Assembly: GCA_021773565.1 (NCBI GenBank)
Contig: JAJFJZ010000008.1
Coordinates: 1 to 64,000, forward strand
Direction: 5' to 3'
Origin: Gammaproteobacteria bacterium
Lineage (GTDB): Bacteria; Pseudomonadota; Gammaproteobacteria; Pseudomonadales; Azotimanducaceae
DNA: 64,000 bases
In this document: piece after piece, positions 24,919 to 34,207 of the stretch
Layout: the number at the start of each line of letters is the position of its first letter
Numbering within the stretch: position 1 is the stretch's first letter
Position numbers and translations under genes: made by a program
Notes under the pieces: generated by a model
The model's input: only the letters and a program-made list of their open reading frames with translations
What the model was told of the DNA's origin: nothing
Databases searched by the model: none

Positions 24919-27900
24919 CTAAACCGGCTGAGGCGGATTGGGTTTCTCACCGTCGTACGCTGACCGGTGTTGTAACTCTTTTTCCAGCAGACGCGAGTTT
25001 TCAAGTGGTGAAGTTCCACCTCTGGAGATAAGCCGGTAGGAGACCGGAACGATAAAAAGCGTAAAGAATGTTGCGACAGTCACGCCACTGAATACAACAA
25101 TTCCAATTACCTGACGGGTTTCGGCGCCGGGACCAGAGGAAAAAATTAGCGGAATAGTGCCCGCGGCAGTAGTTATGGTGGTCATCACTATGGGCCGCAA
25201 GCGCACTTCGCAAGCCCGTAGCAGGGCTTGGGTAAATTCGATTCCTTCATCACGCAGCTGGTTGGCAAACTCCACAATGAGAATGCCGTTCTTGGCAGCA
25301 AGACCTACCAGCATCAGGAGCCCGATCTGGCTGTAAATGTTTATGGTGTTGTCAGAAACCCACAAGCCGAATAGTCCTCCCGCAATGGCGAGCGGTACGG
25401 TGAGCATGATGGTAAGCGGATGGCGGAAGCTTTCGAATTGTGCCGCGAGTGCCAGGAACACCACGGCCAAACCAAGCAACATCACAAACAGCACACTGCT
25501 GGTAGATTCCTGCAAATCTTTCGTCTGCCCCTTATAGTCGATGACTACACCCTCGGGCAAGCTCGTTTTCACCAGGTTTTCGAGATACGCCACTGCATCG
25601 CTTAACGCCAGGCCAGGAGCCAGGTTAGCCTCCAGCGTGATTGCCCGCATCCGATTGTAGTGGTTTAAGCTGTTGGAGCCTGAGAATTCTTCAATATTGA
25701 CCAGGTTAGCAAGGGGTATGAGTTGACCGGTGCTGCTAGAGCGTACGTAAATATTCTCCATCGAAGAAGGTGTGCGCTGGGAGTCCCGTTCGCCCTCAAG
25801 GATGACATCATATTCCTCACCGTTATCAATGTAAGTAGTCACTCTCTTTGAACCCAGGAGCGTCTCTAGTGTTTTTGCGATGTCTGCTATTGCAACTCCA
25901 AGGTCTGCTGAGCGATTGTAGTCGATGTGAATCTTGAGCTGAGGTTGTGTTTCCTTATAGTCCCAGTCGACCCCAAGCAGGCCAGGATCACTGGCATTAA
26001 TCTCGCCAACGAGAATATCTCGCCAGGCAGCCAACTCTTCATAGCTGCCACCACCGATTACAAACTGCAATGGTTTGTCTGCATTGGATCCAAAACCCTG
26101 GCGCATCACCGGAAAAGCCTGCACTCCAGGCAAGTCAGAAAGCAGGCTGCGCACTTCGTTCATGATTAGCTTGCCCTGGCGACGTTCATCGAAGGGGGAC
26201 AACACGACAACCACAACTCCGGAATTGAATCTGGATACGCTGCCAAAACCTCCTGGCGCACGTACCAGAAGGCGTTGCACCTCACCAGACTCTACATAAG
26301 GTTGAAGGCGTTTTTCCACTTCCTCTATGTAAGGCGTCATGTACTCAAAGGTGGCGCCTTCCGGACCCCTGACAAAGATAAAGAAACTACCGCGATCCTC
26401 GTCAGGCGTGTACTCCCGTGGAATATTTCCAATCAGCCATGCGCTGGTGGCGAGGATTCCGAGAAAGACGAGTGCTGCAAGAATGGAGTGGGCAAGGGTG
26501 AAACGGAGGCAGCGAAGGTAGAATCGATTAACAAGATCGAAGTTGTGGTCTATGGTGCTGCTTAACCAGTTTTTGTCTTCACTCGGCCGGAGCATCTTGG
26601 AAGCCAATGCTGGTACGAGGGTGAGGGCAACGATGGCAGAAAATACAACTGCTGCTGCCATGGTGAGTGCAAACTCGGAGAAAAGACGTCCTATGTCGCC
26701 CTCCAAAAAGGCAATTGGTACAAACACCGCTACCAGCACAGCAGTTGTGGCTACGATAGCAAACCCCACCTGTCTGCCACCACGATAGGCGGCTACCAGG
26801 GGTGTTTCATGGAATTTGTCGATACGACGGTGGATGTTCTCCAGCATTACAATGGCGTCATCCACAACCAGGCCTATAGCCAGTACCAGGGCGAGTAAAG
26901 TGAGCAGGTTAACCGAGAAATCCAGGGCATAAAGTATGATAAAGGTGGCGATGATAGATACCGGTACGGTTACGGCAGGTATCAGCATGGCACGCATGCT
27001 GCCCAGAAACAGAAATATGGTCAGTACTACCAGACTCACCGCAATAAATAACGTCTTGTATACCTCTTTCACCGCACCCTCGACGAAGATAGAAGAATCA
27101 TAGCTTTGCTTGAACGCCATGCCCTCTGGTAGAGATGGAGCCAGAACCTGCATTTCCCGTTTCGCTGTACGCGCAACGTCTAGCAGGTTAGCGGTGGACT
27201 GACGCACTACACCCAAACCCACCTGAGGGATACCGTTCCCGCGAAAGAATGTGCGATCTTCCTCCGTACCCTTCTCCACCCGGGCGACATCACCCAGGCG
27301 TACCAGGTGCCCGTCCGCGCCTTCCGTGACCACCATGCGACGGAAATCATCGGCGTTCTCAAAGGTACGCACGACACGTACGGCGAACTGCCTGTCGGTG
27401 GACTCCACCTGGCCTGCGGGTAACTCCACGTTACCGGCGCGCAAGGCGTTTTCAACGTCAGTCACGGTCAATCCTCTGGCCGCTAAACTTTGTCGACTCA
27501 ACCAAATACGCATTGCGTACCGCTGGGCGCCACCTACAAACACACGAGCAACCCCATCCAGTACGGAAAATCGGTCTACCAGGTAACGTTCTGCGTAGTC
27601 GGTGAGTTCCGGAACCGACATACGGTCGCTGACCAGATTGATCCACATGATCACCGATTCGTTAGAGTCCACCTTGCGTACTTCAGGTGCTTCTGCATTG
27701 TCTGGAAGGTCCGGAATAATTCTCGCCACGCGATCTCGAATATCGTTGGCGGAGATATCCACATCCCGGCCTGTGCCGAACTGTACAGTGATGCTACTGC
27801 GACCGTCTTCGCTGGACGACTCAATGAAGTCTATGCCTTCTACTCCCGCAATGCGTTCTTCGATTATGTCAGTTACACGGGCCTCTACAACGGCTGCTGC

Positions 27901-28062
27901 AGCGCCACGATAGATGGTCTCGATGCCTACAACGGGCGGATCGATATCCGGATACTCCCGTAGAGGCAGACGGTCGAATGCTATGAGTCCGAAGGCTATA
28001 AGCATCAGTGATATAACCGCTGCAAAAACAGGTCGGCGTACAGAGGTGTCGGAGATAATCAT
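24919..28062 (-). CDS. RND efflux permease (HAE1 family), pump 2
   Basis: Full-length 1047-residue AcrB/MexB-type permease. It starts MIISDTSVRRPVFA, with the first helix immediately after; the proton-relay motif is LVVDDAIVMLENIH. Both periplasmic domains are present, and the C-terminal helices include GLAAKNGILIVEFANQLR and MTTITTAAGTIPLIF. It is fused translationally to the adaptor by an ATGA overlap at 28059-28062. Unlike pump 1, both genes of this operon are intact. No outer-membrane factor or regulator is adjacent. The likely role is export of hydrophobic toxins or lipids. Confidence 0.93.
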   Translation of the reverse strand: MIISDTSVRRPVFAAVISLMLIAFGLIAFDRLPLREYPDIDPPVVGIETIYRGAAAAVVEARVTDIIEERIAGVEGIDFIESSSEDGRSSITVQFGTGRDVDISANDIRDRVARIIPDLPDNAEAPEVRKVDSNESVIMWINLVSDRMSVPELTDYAERYLVDRFSVLDGVARVFVGGAQRYAMRIWLSRQSLAARGLTVTDVENALRAGNVELPAGQVESTDRQFAVRVVRTFENADDFRRMVVTEGADGHLVRLGDVARVEKGTEEDRTFFRGNGIPQVGLGVVRQSTANLLDVARTAKREMQVLAPSLPEGMAFKQSYDSSIFVEGAVKEVYKTLFIAVSLVVLTIFLFLGSMRAMLIPAVTVPVSIIATFIILYALDFSVNLLTLLALVLAIGLVVDDAIVMLENIHRRIDKFHETPLVAAYRGGRQVGFAIVATTAVLVAVFVPIAFLEGDIGRLFSEFALTMAAAVVFSAIVALTLVPALASKMLRPSEDKNWLSSTIDHNFDLVNRFYLRCLRFTLAHSILAALVFLGILATSAWLIGNIPREYTPDEDRGSFFIFVRGPEGATFEYMTPYIEEVEKRLQPYVESGEVQRLLVRAPGGFGSVSRFNSGVVVVVLSPFDERRQGKLIMNEVRSLLSDLPGVQAFPVMRQGFGSNADKPLQFVIGGGSYEELAAWRDILVGEINASDPGLLGVDWDYKETQPQLKIHIDYNRSADLGVAIADIAKTLETLLGSKRVTTYIDNGEEYDVILEGERDSQRTPSSMENIYVRSSSTGQLIPLANLVNIEEFSGSNSLNHYNRMRAITLEANLAPGLALSDAVAYLENLVKTSLPEGVVIDYKGQTKDLQESTSSVLFVMLLGLAVVFLALAAQFESFRHPLTIMLTVPLAIAGGLFGLWVSDNTINIYSQIGLLMLVGLAAKNGILIVEFANQLRDEGIEFTQALLRACEVRLRPIVMTTITTAAGTIPLIFSSGPGAETRQVIGIVVFSGVTVATFFTLFIVPVSYRLISRGGTSPLENSRLLEKELQHRSAYDGEKPNPPQPV

Positions 28063-29165
28063 TTTTGAGTTGTTTCGGGCCGGAGGCGAATGAGCTCATT
28101 TATGGACCGGGTTCCGTCGTCGATTGCCTGAATGCGTACGACCGCTCCCGGCTGTAATTTCAGAGCGCCCTGCGAAATGATGGTTTCGCCCTCTGCAAGT
28201 CCGGTACGCACTTCCACTCGTCCCGGAATACGGGTGCCAAGCGTTATTTTGCGTTCTTCTACAATGAGGGGTTCGCTACCCATGTTTAGTACCAACACAA
28301 AGGTGTGCTCGCCGCGTGGAACTACCGCTTCCTCGGATATTACAAGAGCATCTCGCTCCTCTCGCAGGAGATTCAGTGTCATTAACATGCCAGGCACGAG
28401 ATCATGGTTTTCATTTGGAATAATGGCACGTACCACAATAGAACGTGTTACGGGATCTATCGTGTTGTCGACAGAACTCACGGTTCCGACGAACTTACGT
28501 TTTGGGAACAGTGGCGTAGTTGCCTCAACAATACTGCCCTGACGCAAGGAGTTCAGGTAAATAGCGGGAATGGAAAAGTCCAGCTTCATGCGGGAATCAT
28601 CGACGAGGGTAGTAATGATATCACCGGGAGAAACCAGCGTTCCCGGGCTTATATTGCGTAGTCCCACGCGACCACTGAAAGGAGCGACTATTAGCCGATC
28701 TTGCAACCGTGATCGGGCAGCTTCCAGTCGAGCGACGGCCGTTCGCCACTCCCGTTGCCGTTCGTCCAACAATGATTCTGATGCGGTGCTCTGAGTCACC
28801 AGACTTTTGATCCGCTCATATTGCCGCTGCGCTTCGTCTTCAAGAGATTCAGCCTCCGCGAGCATTGCGGACTCTTCGGCACTGGTCAACTCCACTAATA
28901 CATCACCCGCAGTGACGGCCTGACCGTCCTCGAAATGAATACGGGTTGCGATTTCGGAAACGCCGGGAGTGAGGCGAACTGTTTCGTTGGCCCGTAAAGT
29001 TCCTAAAGCTTCCAGGGTGTCAGCGATGTGTTCATAGCCAACTCGCTCAGCAATCACTGCGGTAGCTGGCATACCGGGGCCTGCCGCCAGAATCCGATAT
29101 ACTGGTGCGATGGTATAGAGAAGCACTATCATCGCGAGAGTTGTAGTTATTTTTAACATTTTCAT
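28059..29165 (-). CDS. RND periplasmic adaptor (membrane fusion protein), pump 2
   Basis: HlyD/AcrA-type adaptor of 368 residues with an N-terminal signal/anchor (LKITTTLAMIVLLYTIAPVY). The lipoyl half-motifs (LRANETVRLTPGVSEIATRIHFEDGQ and LIVAPFSGRVGLRNISPG) flank a coiled-coil hairpin, followed by a beta-barrel and membrane-proximal domain. The start is ATG at 29165 (ATG at 29159 also possible); neither has a strong ribosome binding site. It would link the permease to an outer-membrane channel encoded elsewhere. Confidence 0.9.
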   Translation of the reverse strand: MKMLKITTTLAMIVLLYTIAPVYRILAAGPGMPATAVIAERVGYEHIADTLEALGTLRANETVRLTPGVSEIATRIHFEDGQAVTAGDVLVELTSAEESAMLAEAESLEDEAQRQYERIKSLVTQSTASESLLDERQREWRTAVARLEAARSRLQDRLIVAPFSGRVGLRNISPGTLVSPGDIITTLVDDSRMKLDFSIPAIYLNSLRQGSIVEATTPLFPKRKFVGTVSSVDNTIDPVTRSIVVRAIIPNENHDLVPGMLMTLNLLREERDALVISEEAVVPRGEHTFVLVLNMGSEPLIVEERKITLGTRIPGRVEVRTGLAEGETIISQGALKLQPGAVVRIQAIDDGTRSINELIRLRPETTQK

Positions 29166-29809
29166 TTAGCGAACCAGCTTACCATTCTCGAAGTGAGTTG
29201 TGCGTGAAGATTGGACTTGCATTCAGTAGCGGGGTTCCTTTGTTGCAGCACTTTGCCAGGTAATGCAAGTGACAACGCAGGATAGTTTTTTTAAAGGGCT
29301 ATTCAGCGGCTCGCTTGAGTTTCAATAGAGCAACGCTGAATGGAAAAAGCCTGCTTGTTGGTATCGGCAAGTCGCGCAATTTTGCATCGCGATTTCCATA
29401 TTTTTGGTACTGCGCAGCGCAAGGTAAGCGTAGCAGTATCAGCATCATCTTTCATGAAGAACATCGGGGCTTGGTGTTTCTTGTAACTGGTTTGTATATT
29501 GATCCCGAGGCCATTAGTGGTAGGTGTGCACCATAATAAACCTGAACTTAAGGTCGGATATTGAGCGGGTTTGCTCTGGAGGGCAGGCAATGCGGCCTTT
29601 GTATCTTGTTGTGCTGTTTTTAACTTAATGTTTCCAGACACTGAAATAGGTTTCACGGTAACATTCCTGCAGATAATCAATAGATAGCTAAGGTTGACAG
29701 TTTCCCCAAACAGGGCGTAGCTTTGCTTTTGCTATAGATTTCGACTGGGGGGGGTCAATGGCCTGAAGTATGGCGGCGGTATTTCCCTATCTTATATTTG
29801 GAGGTTCCT
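29166..29809. other. Long region without a recognisable gene
   Basis: About 640 bases between the adaptor and the metzincin-like gene. A 125-codon minus-strand frame (29303-29680) begins with TTG, lacks a ribosome binding site and resembles nothing I know. TTGACA at 29694-29699 could be a -35 box, but no good -10 lies at the correct distance. A G8 run occurs at about 29748-29755. It may be a decayed gene plus the promoter of the following gene. Confidence 0.4.
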
Positions 29810-30628
29810 ATTTTTTATTCAAACAAACGATTTATTATTTCTGCCTTTTTGTGTGGCGCTTTAACCTGGACGGTACCTGTTTTGGCGGAACATAGTTGGG
29901 GAGACTATCACTGGGCGCGTACTGATGCTTCTATAGCCTTTGACCTAACTGTTGTGAATAGCACTACCGACGATTGGGACAATCTTGTTAGTTATGCCAT
30001 GACGGATTGGACAGCTTCGTCTGCAGTAAACCTGATTGAAGATACTGGCGGATCAACGTCCAGTCGGGTGCGTAGAAAGTGCAAGGGGCCTGAAGGTAAA
30101 ATTCGAATTTGCAATCTGGCTTACGGTTTCAATGGATGGTTGGGGATAGCAGGAATCTCTATAGATCCCAATGGCCACATCACTACGGGCTACACAAAAC
30201 TGAACGACTCTTACTTGAATAACAGTGCATATTTTGGATGGAGACAGAGCGTTGCGTGTCAGGAACTAGGACATAACCTTGGTCTGGATCATCAGGATGA
30301 AACTTTTGACAATGTTACACTCGAAAGCTGTATGGATTATCAAGACCCGCCTTACGCTTCGCCAAATAACCACGACTATGACCAGCTTGAATCGATTTAT
30401 GATCATGAGGACAGTTACGACTCTTTTGTAAGTGATGGTGGTAATGATGGTGGTGGCACCGGGTGTAATGCGCCTCCTGGTAAAGGGTGTAACAAGTCCG
30501 GACTTCCACAGAATAATCGTGATATTGGATGGGGAGTGTCGTTGGGGCGACGAGGCAATTTTGAGACGTTTATGCGCATTGATCCTGATGGCACACGTCA
30601 TGTTACTCATGTAATCTGGGCTGAGTAA
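29810..30628 (+). CDS. Secreted metzincin-like putative metalloprotease
   Basis: About 272 residues. The frame opens at TTG 29798, but that codon lies within TTGGAGG, the only good ribosome binding site; a rare ATT at 29810 sits five bases after GGAGG. From there a signal peptide ending VPVLA is exposed. The mature domain has CQELGHNLGLDH (Gln151, Glu152, His155, His161), matching the metzincin zinc pattern except that Gln replaces the first His, and SCMDY as the Met-turn (Met175). A Gly/Asp-rich linker and a C-terminal tail with two CxxxxxxC-like cysteines follow. Protease activity is inferred and the altered ligand makes it uncertain. Confidence 0.7.
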   Translation: MFYSNKRFIISAFLCGALTWTVPVLAEHSWGDYHWARTDASIAFDLTVVNSTTDDWDNLVSYAMTDWTASSAVNLIEDTGGSTSSRVRRKCKGPEGKIRICNLAYGFNGWLGIAGISIDPNGHITTGYTKLNDSYLNNSAYFGWRQSVACQELGHNLGLDHQDETFDNVTLESCMDYQDPPYASPNNHDYDQLESIYDHEDSYDSFVSDGGNDGGGTGCNAPPGKGCNKSGLPQNNRDIGWGVSLGRRGNFETFMRIDPDGTRHVTHVIWAE

Positions 30629-30689
30629 GGTCGTTAGGTCTATTTGACCACTTGCGTTGTATGAAAATTTGGATGTGAGGCAATAGCCC

Positions 30690-31385
30690 CTATTGCATTT
30701 CTTGCAAGGGGATGTGGTAGATATGCTCAAACATTTTTCGCATATTCGACTCGGTGGCATCAAGAAACGCATCCACATTTTTGAGCTTGTGAAAGGCCGA
30801 GTAACCGGTTTCCAGAAATAGCTGCAAACTGGCAAAACCCGCCAGGCTGGCAGGTTTTCTCATTGCTCTCAAAGAAACCCCTATCAATGGGATTTGCATG
30901 ATTCGGTCGAGGTCATGCCCTAACTGTTTTGTTAAGGTAACAAGCTCCATACAATCTTCAATGGATGTGGCTTCTCGAGCTGCGCGACAATATTCCGCTT
31001 CTGTGAATAGATCGCCGGTTTTATGCTTGTCGTACGCTTCGCAGATTGAAAGGTTTATTTCCAAAATTCTGGCGTTCAGTTCCATACCCGTAGCAATGGT
31101 TCGCAAGGCGCTGGCTGGAAGAATTCGTATCATGGCTGGTACAACGCGTTGAATATCATGGTCACGTGCACTAATCCCGATACCTGCGAGATCACTTACG
31201 ACAAAATCTATTGCGGTTCTGGTATCGTGGTTTTGTCCCAACTCCCTGTAGAAGGGCAGCATGTAGGAAACCTGCCATTGAACAAATCGCTCGTAGCGTG
31301 AAAGTAAATAGGGATCGGCCAGGTATCGCTGGTGCAGTTGATTGCTGCGATTGGTAAAGTATCGTAGTTTATCTGCAGTATTCAT
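30690..31385 (-). CDS. FFLEELY-motif-like helical protein
   Basis: Predicted 231-residue, all-helical cytoplasmic protein. The start is ATG 31385 with AAGAG seven bases upstream; an ATG at 31391 is possible. The layout YERFVQWQVSYMLPFYREL, then AIDFVVSDLAGI and ISARDHDIQRVVPAMIRILP, resembles the FFLEELY-motif family of gammaproteobacterial proteins, with FVVSDLAG at the motif position. Function in that family is not established. It is divergent from the aldo/keto reductase gene at 31437 and only 51 bases away. Confidence 0.65.
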   Translation of the reverse strand: MNTADKLRYFTNRSNQLHQRYLADPYLLSRYERFVQWQVSYMLPFYRELGQNHDTRTAIDFVVSDLAGIGISARDHDIQRVVPAMIRILPASALRTIATGMELNARILEINLSICEAYDKHKTGDLFTEAEYCRAAREATSIEDCMELVTLTKQLGHDLDRIMQIPLIGVSLRAMRKPASLAGFASLQLFLETGYSAFHKLKNVDAFLDATESNMRKMFEHIYHIPLQEMQ

Positions 31386-31436
31386 GTACATACTCTTACC
31401 GCTGTTGCGGTGAATGGCAATATCCAGGAGACAACA

Positions 31437-32330
31437 ATGGACAAAATAGCGTACGGAAGTACCGGTCACCTAAGTAGTCGCATTATCTTTGGTGCCGCAG
31501 CATTGGGCGCTATGCGCCAGCAGAAGGCCGACTCGGTTCTGCAGTTGGTGTTGGATGCTGAAATTAACCACATAGATGTAGCGGCAAGTTATGGCGATGC
31601 AGAATTAAGGCTTGCTCCGTTTTTACAGAATCACCGATCGGATTTTTTTCTGGCCACAAAAACCGGGGAGCGTACCTACGACGGAGCCAAAGCCAGTATC
31701 GAATCCTCCCTGGAACGCATGGGGGTGGCTCAAATTGATGTGATCCAGTTTCACAATCTTTCAAAGCAGAATGACTGGGACACAGTTATGGGCCCCGGGG
31801 GTGCACTGGAAGCAGCAATAGAGGCAAGGGATCAAGGGCTGGTCCGATTTATTGGCATAACCGGGCACGGAACGCGCATCGCAGAAATGCATCTGAAGAG
31901 TCTGGCGGCTTATCCATTCGCCTCTGTATTGCTGCCTTATAGCAATATGTCCATGCAGGATGAACAATACGCAAGGGAATTTGAATCACTGTACAAACTT
32001 TGTATGGACAAGGGCATTGCCATGCAGACCATAAAATCGATTGCCAGGCGCAGATGGCAGGAAGGAGATGATTCACCCAAATTTAGTTGGTATGAACCTA
32101 TCCGTGAGATTGCGGCATTGCGAAGAGCTGTGCATTGGGTGCTCAAACGGCCCGGTATATTCCTGTGCTCTTCAAGTGACGCGACACTGCTTCCAGCGAC
32201 AATTCAGGCTGCAAACGAGTTTAGCGACAATAAGCTGGCCAATCTGGAGCTGGAGATTGCAGCAGATGTGTCCCGGCAAAATCTGGAACCGCTTTTCGAG
32301 CGGGGCAAGGTAGATGATGTGCTTGTCTAG
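31437..32330 (+). CDS. Aldo/keto reductase family protein
   Basis: Protein of 297 residues. The ATG at 31437 has CAGGAGA optimally placed upstream, better than an upstream in-frame ATG at 31410. It shows an N-terminal LSSRIIFGAAALG, the catalytic Asp/Tyr in IDVAASYGDAELRL, Lys in FLATKTGER and His in IDVIQFHNLS. The C-terminus is divergent from classical members, with reduced cofactor motif. It belongs to the predicted AKR/ferredoxin-like group; substrate unknown. Confidence 0.85.
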   Translation: MDKIAYGSTGHLSSRIIFGAAALGAMRQQKADSVLQLVLDAEINHIDVAASYGDAELRLAPFLQNHRSDFFLATKTGERTYDGAKASIESSLERMGVAQIDVIQFHNLSKQNDWDTVMGPGGALEAAIEARDQGLVRFIGITGHGTRIAEMHLKSLAAYPFASVLLPYSNMSMQDEQYAREFESLYKLCMDKGIAMQTIKSIARRRWQEGDDSPKFSWYEPIREIAALRRAVHWVLKRPGIFLCSSSDATLLPATIQAANEFSDNKLANLELEIAADVSRQNLEPLFERGKVDDVLV

Positions 32331-32335
32331 TGTTT

Positions 32336-33310
32336 TTAGGGCTCAATAACGACTTTCCCAACCAGCTTTCGATCCATCATATCCCGTAGTGCGCCGGGGG
32401 CTTCGTCGAGGCTATAGCGCCGTGATATATGTGGTCGCAGGTCGCCCGAGGCCATAAACCTTAACAGGTCTTTCTGGATTTCGTCCCTCGTTGCAGGATC
32501 GCGATTTACCATCGCACCAAGAAATACGCCTATTACCTGACAGCTTTTTAGCAGATACAGGTTGAGGGGGATGGCCGGGATACCTGCGGTAAACCCTATA
32601 ACCAGAAAGCGACCGTTCCAGGCAATAGCGCGTAATGCACTTTCGGCATAATCACCACCAACGGCGTCGTAGATAACATCTACCCCCTTGCCATCTGTTA
32701 GCTCCTTTGCTCGTTCTTTAAGGTTTTCTTCCTGGTAGTTTATGGTGAGATCGGCTCCACGCTCTCTACACAGTGCCAGTTTGTCTTCCCGTGACGCAGC
32801 AGCTATCACCCGGGCACCCAACAATTTACCAAGCTCGACAGCCGCCAAGCCTACGCTTCCCCCTGCTCCGAGAACGAGAAGCGTTTCTCCCTGTTGCAAA
32901 CCACCGCGGTGTTTTAGCCCGTAGTAACCCGTACCGTAGGCATACATAAGTCCGGTAGACTCGGCAAATCCTGCTCCATCAGGGAGCTTTCTGGCTGCAT
33001 CTGCTTCTATTGCCACACATTCGGCAAACCCGCCGCCAAACCCACCGCTGCCGGTCACTCTGTCGCCCACGGAATACCCGGAAACCTTAGATCCAACCGC
33101 TGTGACTACACCTGCAACCTCTCCACCAGGAATGTACGGTGGAGTTGCCTTGAACTGATATTTATTTTCAAGCATTAAAGTGTCCGGAAAGGTCACCGCA
33201 GCTGCGCGGACATCAACCAGCAACTGGGTATCTCCAGCTACAGGATCGTCGACTTCTTTTATAACCAGGTTTTCCGGCGGACCGAATTTAGTACATACAA
33301 CGGCTTTCAA
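32336..33310 (-). CDS. NADPH:quinone reductase-like MDR oxidoreductase
   Basis: Zinc-independent medium-chain dehydrogenase of 324 residues. The GroES-like N-terminal half includes PGGEVAGVVTAVGSKVSGY and GDRVTGSGGFGGGFAE. The Rossmann motif is VLGAGGSVGLAAVELGKLLGA. The C-terminus ends with SRRYSLDEAPGALRDMMDRK and KVVIEP. The start is TTG at 33310 with GGAG seven bases upstream. It ends six bases from the convergent aldo/keto reductase gene. Likely reduces quinones or enones/enoyl-CoA. Confidence 0.9.
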   Translation of the reverse strand: MKAVVCTKFGPPENLVIKEVDDPVAGDTQLLVDVRAAAVTFPDTLMLENKYQFKATPPYIPGGEVAGVVTAVGSKVSGYSVGDRVTGSGGFGGGFAECVAIEADAARKLPDGAGFAESTGLMYAYGTGYYGLKHRGGLQQGETLLVLGAGGSVGLAAVELGKLLGARVIAAASREDKLALCRERGADLTINYQEENLKERAKELTDGKGVDVIYDAVGGDYAESALRAIAWNGRFLVIGFTAGIPAIPLNLYLLKSCQVIGVFLGAMVNRDPATRDEIQKDLLRFMASGDLRPHISRRYSLDEAPGALRDMMDRKLVGKVVIEP

Positions 33311-33429
33311 ACTAGATCTCCATCAAGGGCTAAGCTGTTACCAGATTACATTAATTTTAGGCGGAAATCGGGTATTCTTACGACGGTGAATTTGGGCGTA
33401 TTTTTCAACGCCCCGTCTACCCGCTACTT

Positions 33430-34140
33430 ATGCTTTGTGCTTGCGTTTTAAGCTACACCAGAATCAAGGTTTCACTTGAAACAGAAAGTAATTTCGCCAC
33501 CCGTTTCAATTATTTCGTCAACGCGGTAGTAGGTGTCATTGTGCTGGTAATGATCCTGTTTGCATTAGGTGGATATTCCCGGCCTGAACAAACGGTAGAT
33601 TTGAAGGCCCCATTGCGTGACGGTCAGTTTGTGGTGCTACATGGTGGTTCGCGCCCCTTTATAAACGCTCATGCCAAAATCACTCCGCAAAACCATGCTC
33701 TGGATATCGTGGGAATCAACTCAGTTGGCATGCGGGCAGGAAGTATAAAGGGCGGCCAAAGACTGGAAGACTATGTAATATTTGGCAGCCCGGTTTATGC
33801 TCCCTGTGCCGGAACTATTCTGATAGCGGTAGATGGTCTGCCGGATCTTGTGCCGCCCAATACTGACCGGCAAAACATTGCGGGCAATCATGTTCTGTTA
33901 GCCTGCCGGGATTTTGAAGTTTTACTTGCACACTTCAAACAAAATAGCGTCCTGGTTTCCGTGGGGCAGCGTGTTTCCGAGCACAATATAATCGCTCAGG
34001 TCGGCAATACAGGAAATACCTCGGAACCACACCTGCATATTCATGCGGAGCGAGGTGGTCAGGAGAAAACCATCCTTAATGGAGAGGGCGTTGCGATAAC
34101 TATTGATGGCAGGTTTCTGGTACGGGGCGATCGCTTTTAA
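33430..34140 (+). CDS. Membrane-anchored M23 (LytM) family peptidase
   Basis: Protein of 236 residues with a short cytoplasmic N-terminus, one transmembrane helix (YFVNAVVGVIVLVMILFAL) and a periplasmic M23 domain. Zinc ligands are visible as His and Asp in QNHALDIVG and the HLHIH motif near the C-terminus, with GNHVLLACRDFEVLLAHFKQNS between. M23 enzymes cut peptidoglycan cross-links or act as activators when degenerate; here the ligands are retained. The ATG lacks an obvious ribosome binding site, but no better start exists in frame. Confidence 0.82.
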   Translation: MLCACVLSYTRIKVSLETESNFATRFNYFVNAVVGVIVLVMILFALGGYSRPEQTVDLKAPLRDGQFVVLHGGSRPFINAHAKITPQNHALDIVGINSVGMRAGSIKGGQRLEDYVIFGSPVYAPCAGTILIAVDGLPDLVPPNTDRQNIAGNHVLLACRDFEVLLAHFKQNSVLVSVGQRVSEHNIIAQVGNTGNTSEPHLHIHAERGGQEKTILNGEGVAITIDGRFLVRGDRF

Positions 34141-34207
34141 AATAGTACTGATCCAGTACATTCACTAGTTGGCAGCAAGATTTAGCGTTTGGGGTAGCGC
34201 GCAGTGC

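Noticed and set aside
29303-29680. 125-codon minus-strand frame in the 640-base gap
   Set aside because: Starts with TTG without ribosome binding site, no recognisable fold or motif, and an unlikely composition; treated as chance or remnant.
29694-29738. Sigma-70 promoter for the metzincin-like gene
   Set aside because: TTGACA is perfect, but the nearest TATAGA is 33 bases away, far outside the usual 16-18.
30432-30475. GGT/GAT-rich microsatellite
   Set aside because: It encodes the Gly/Asp linker of the metzincin-like protein and is imperfect, so it is explained by coding.
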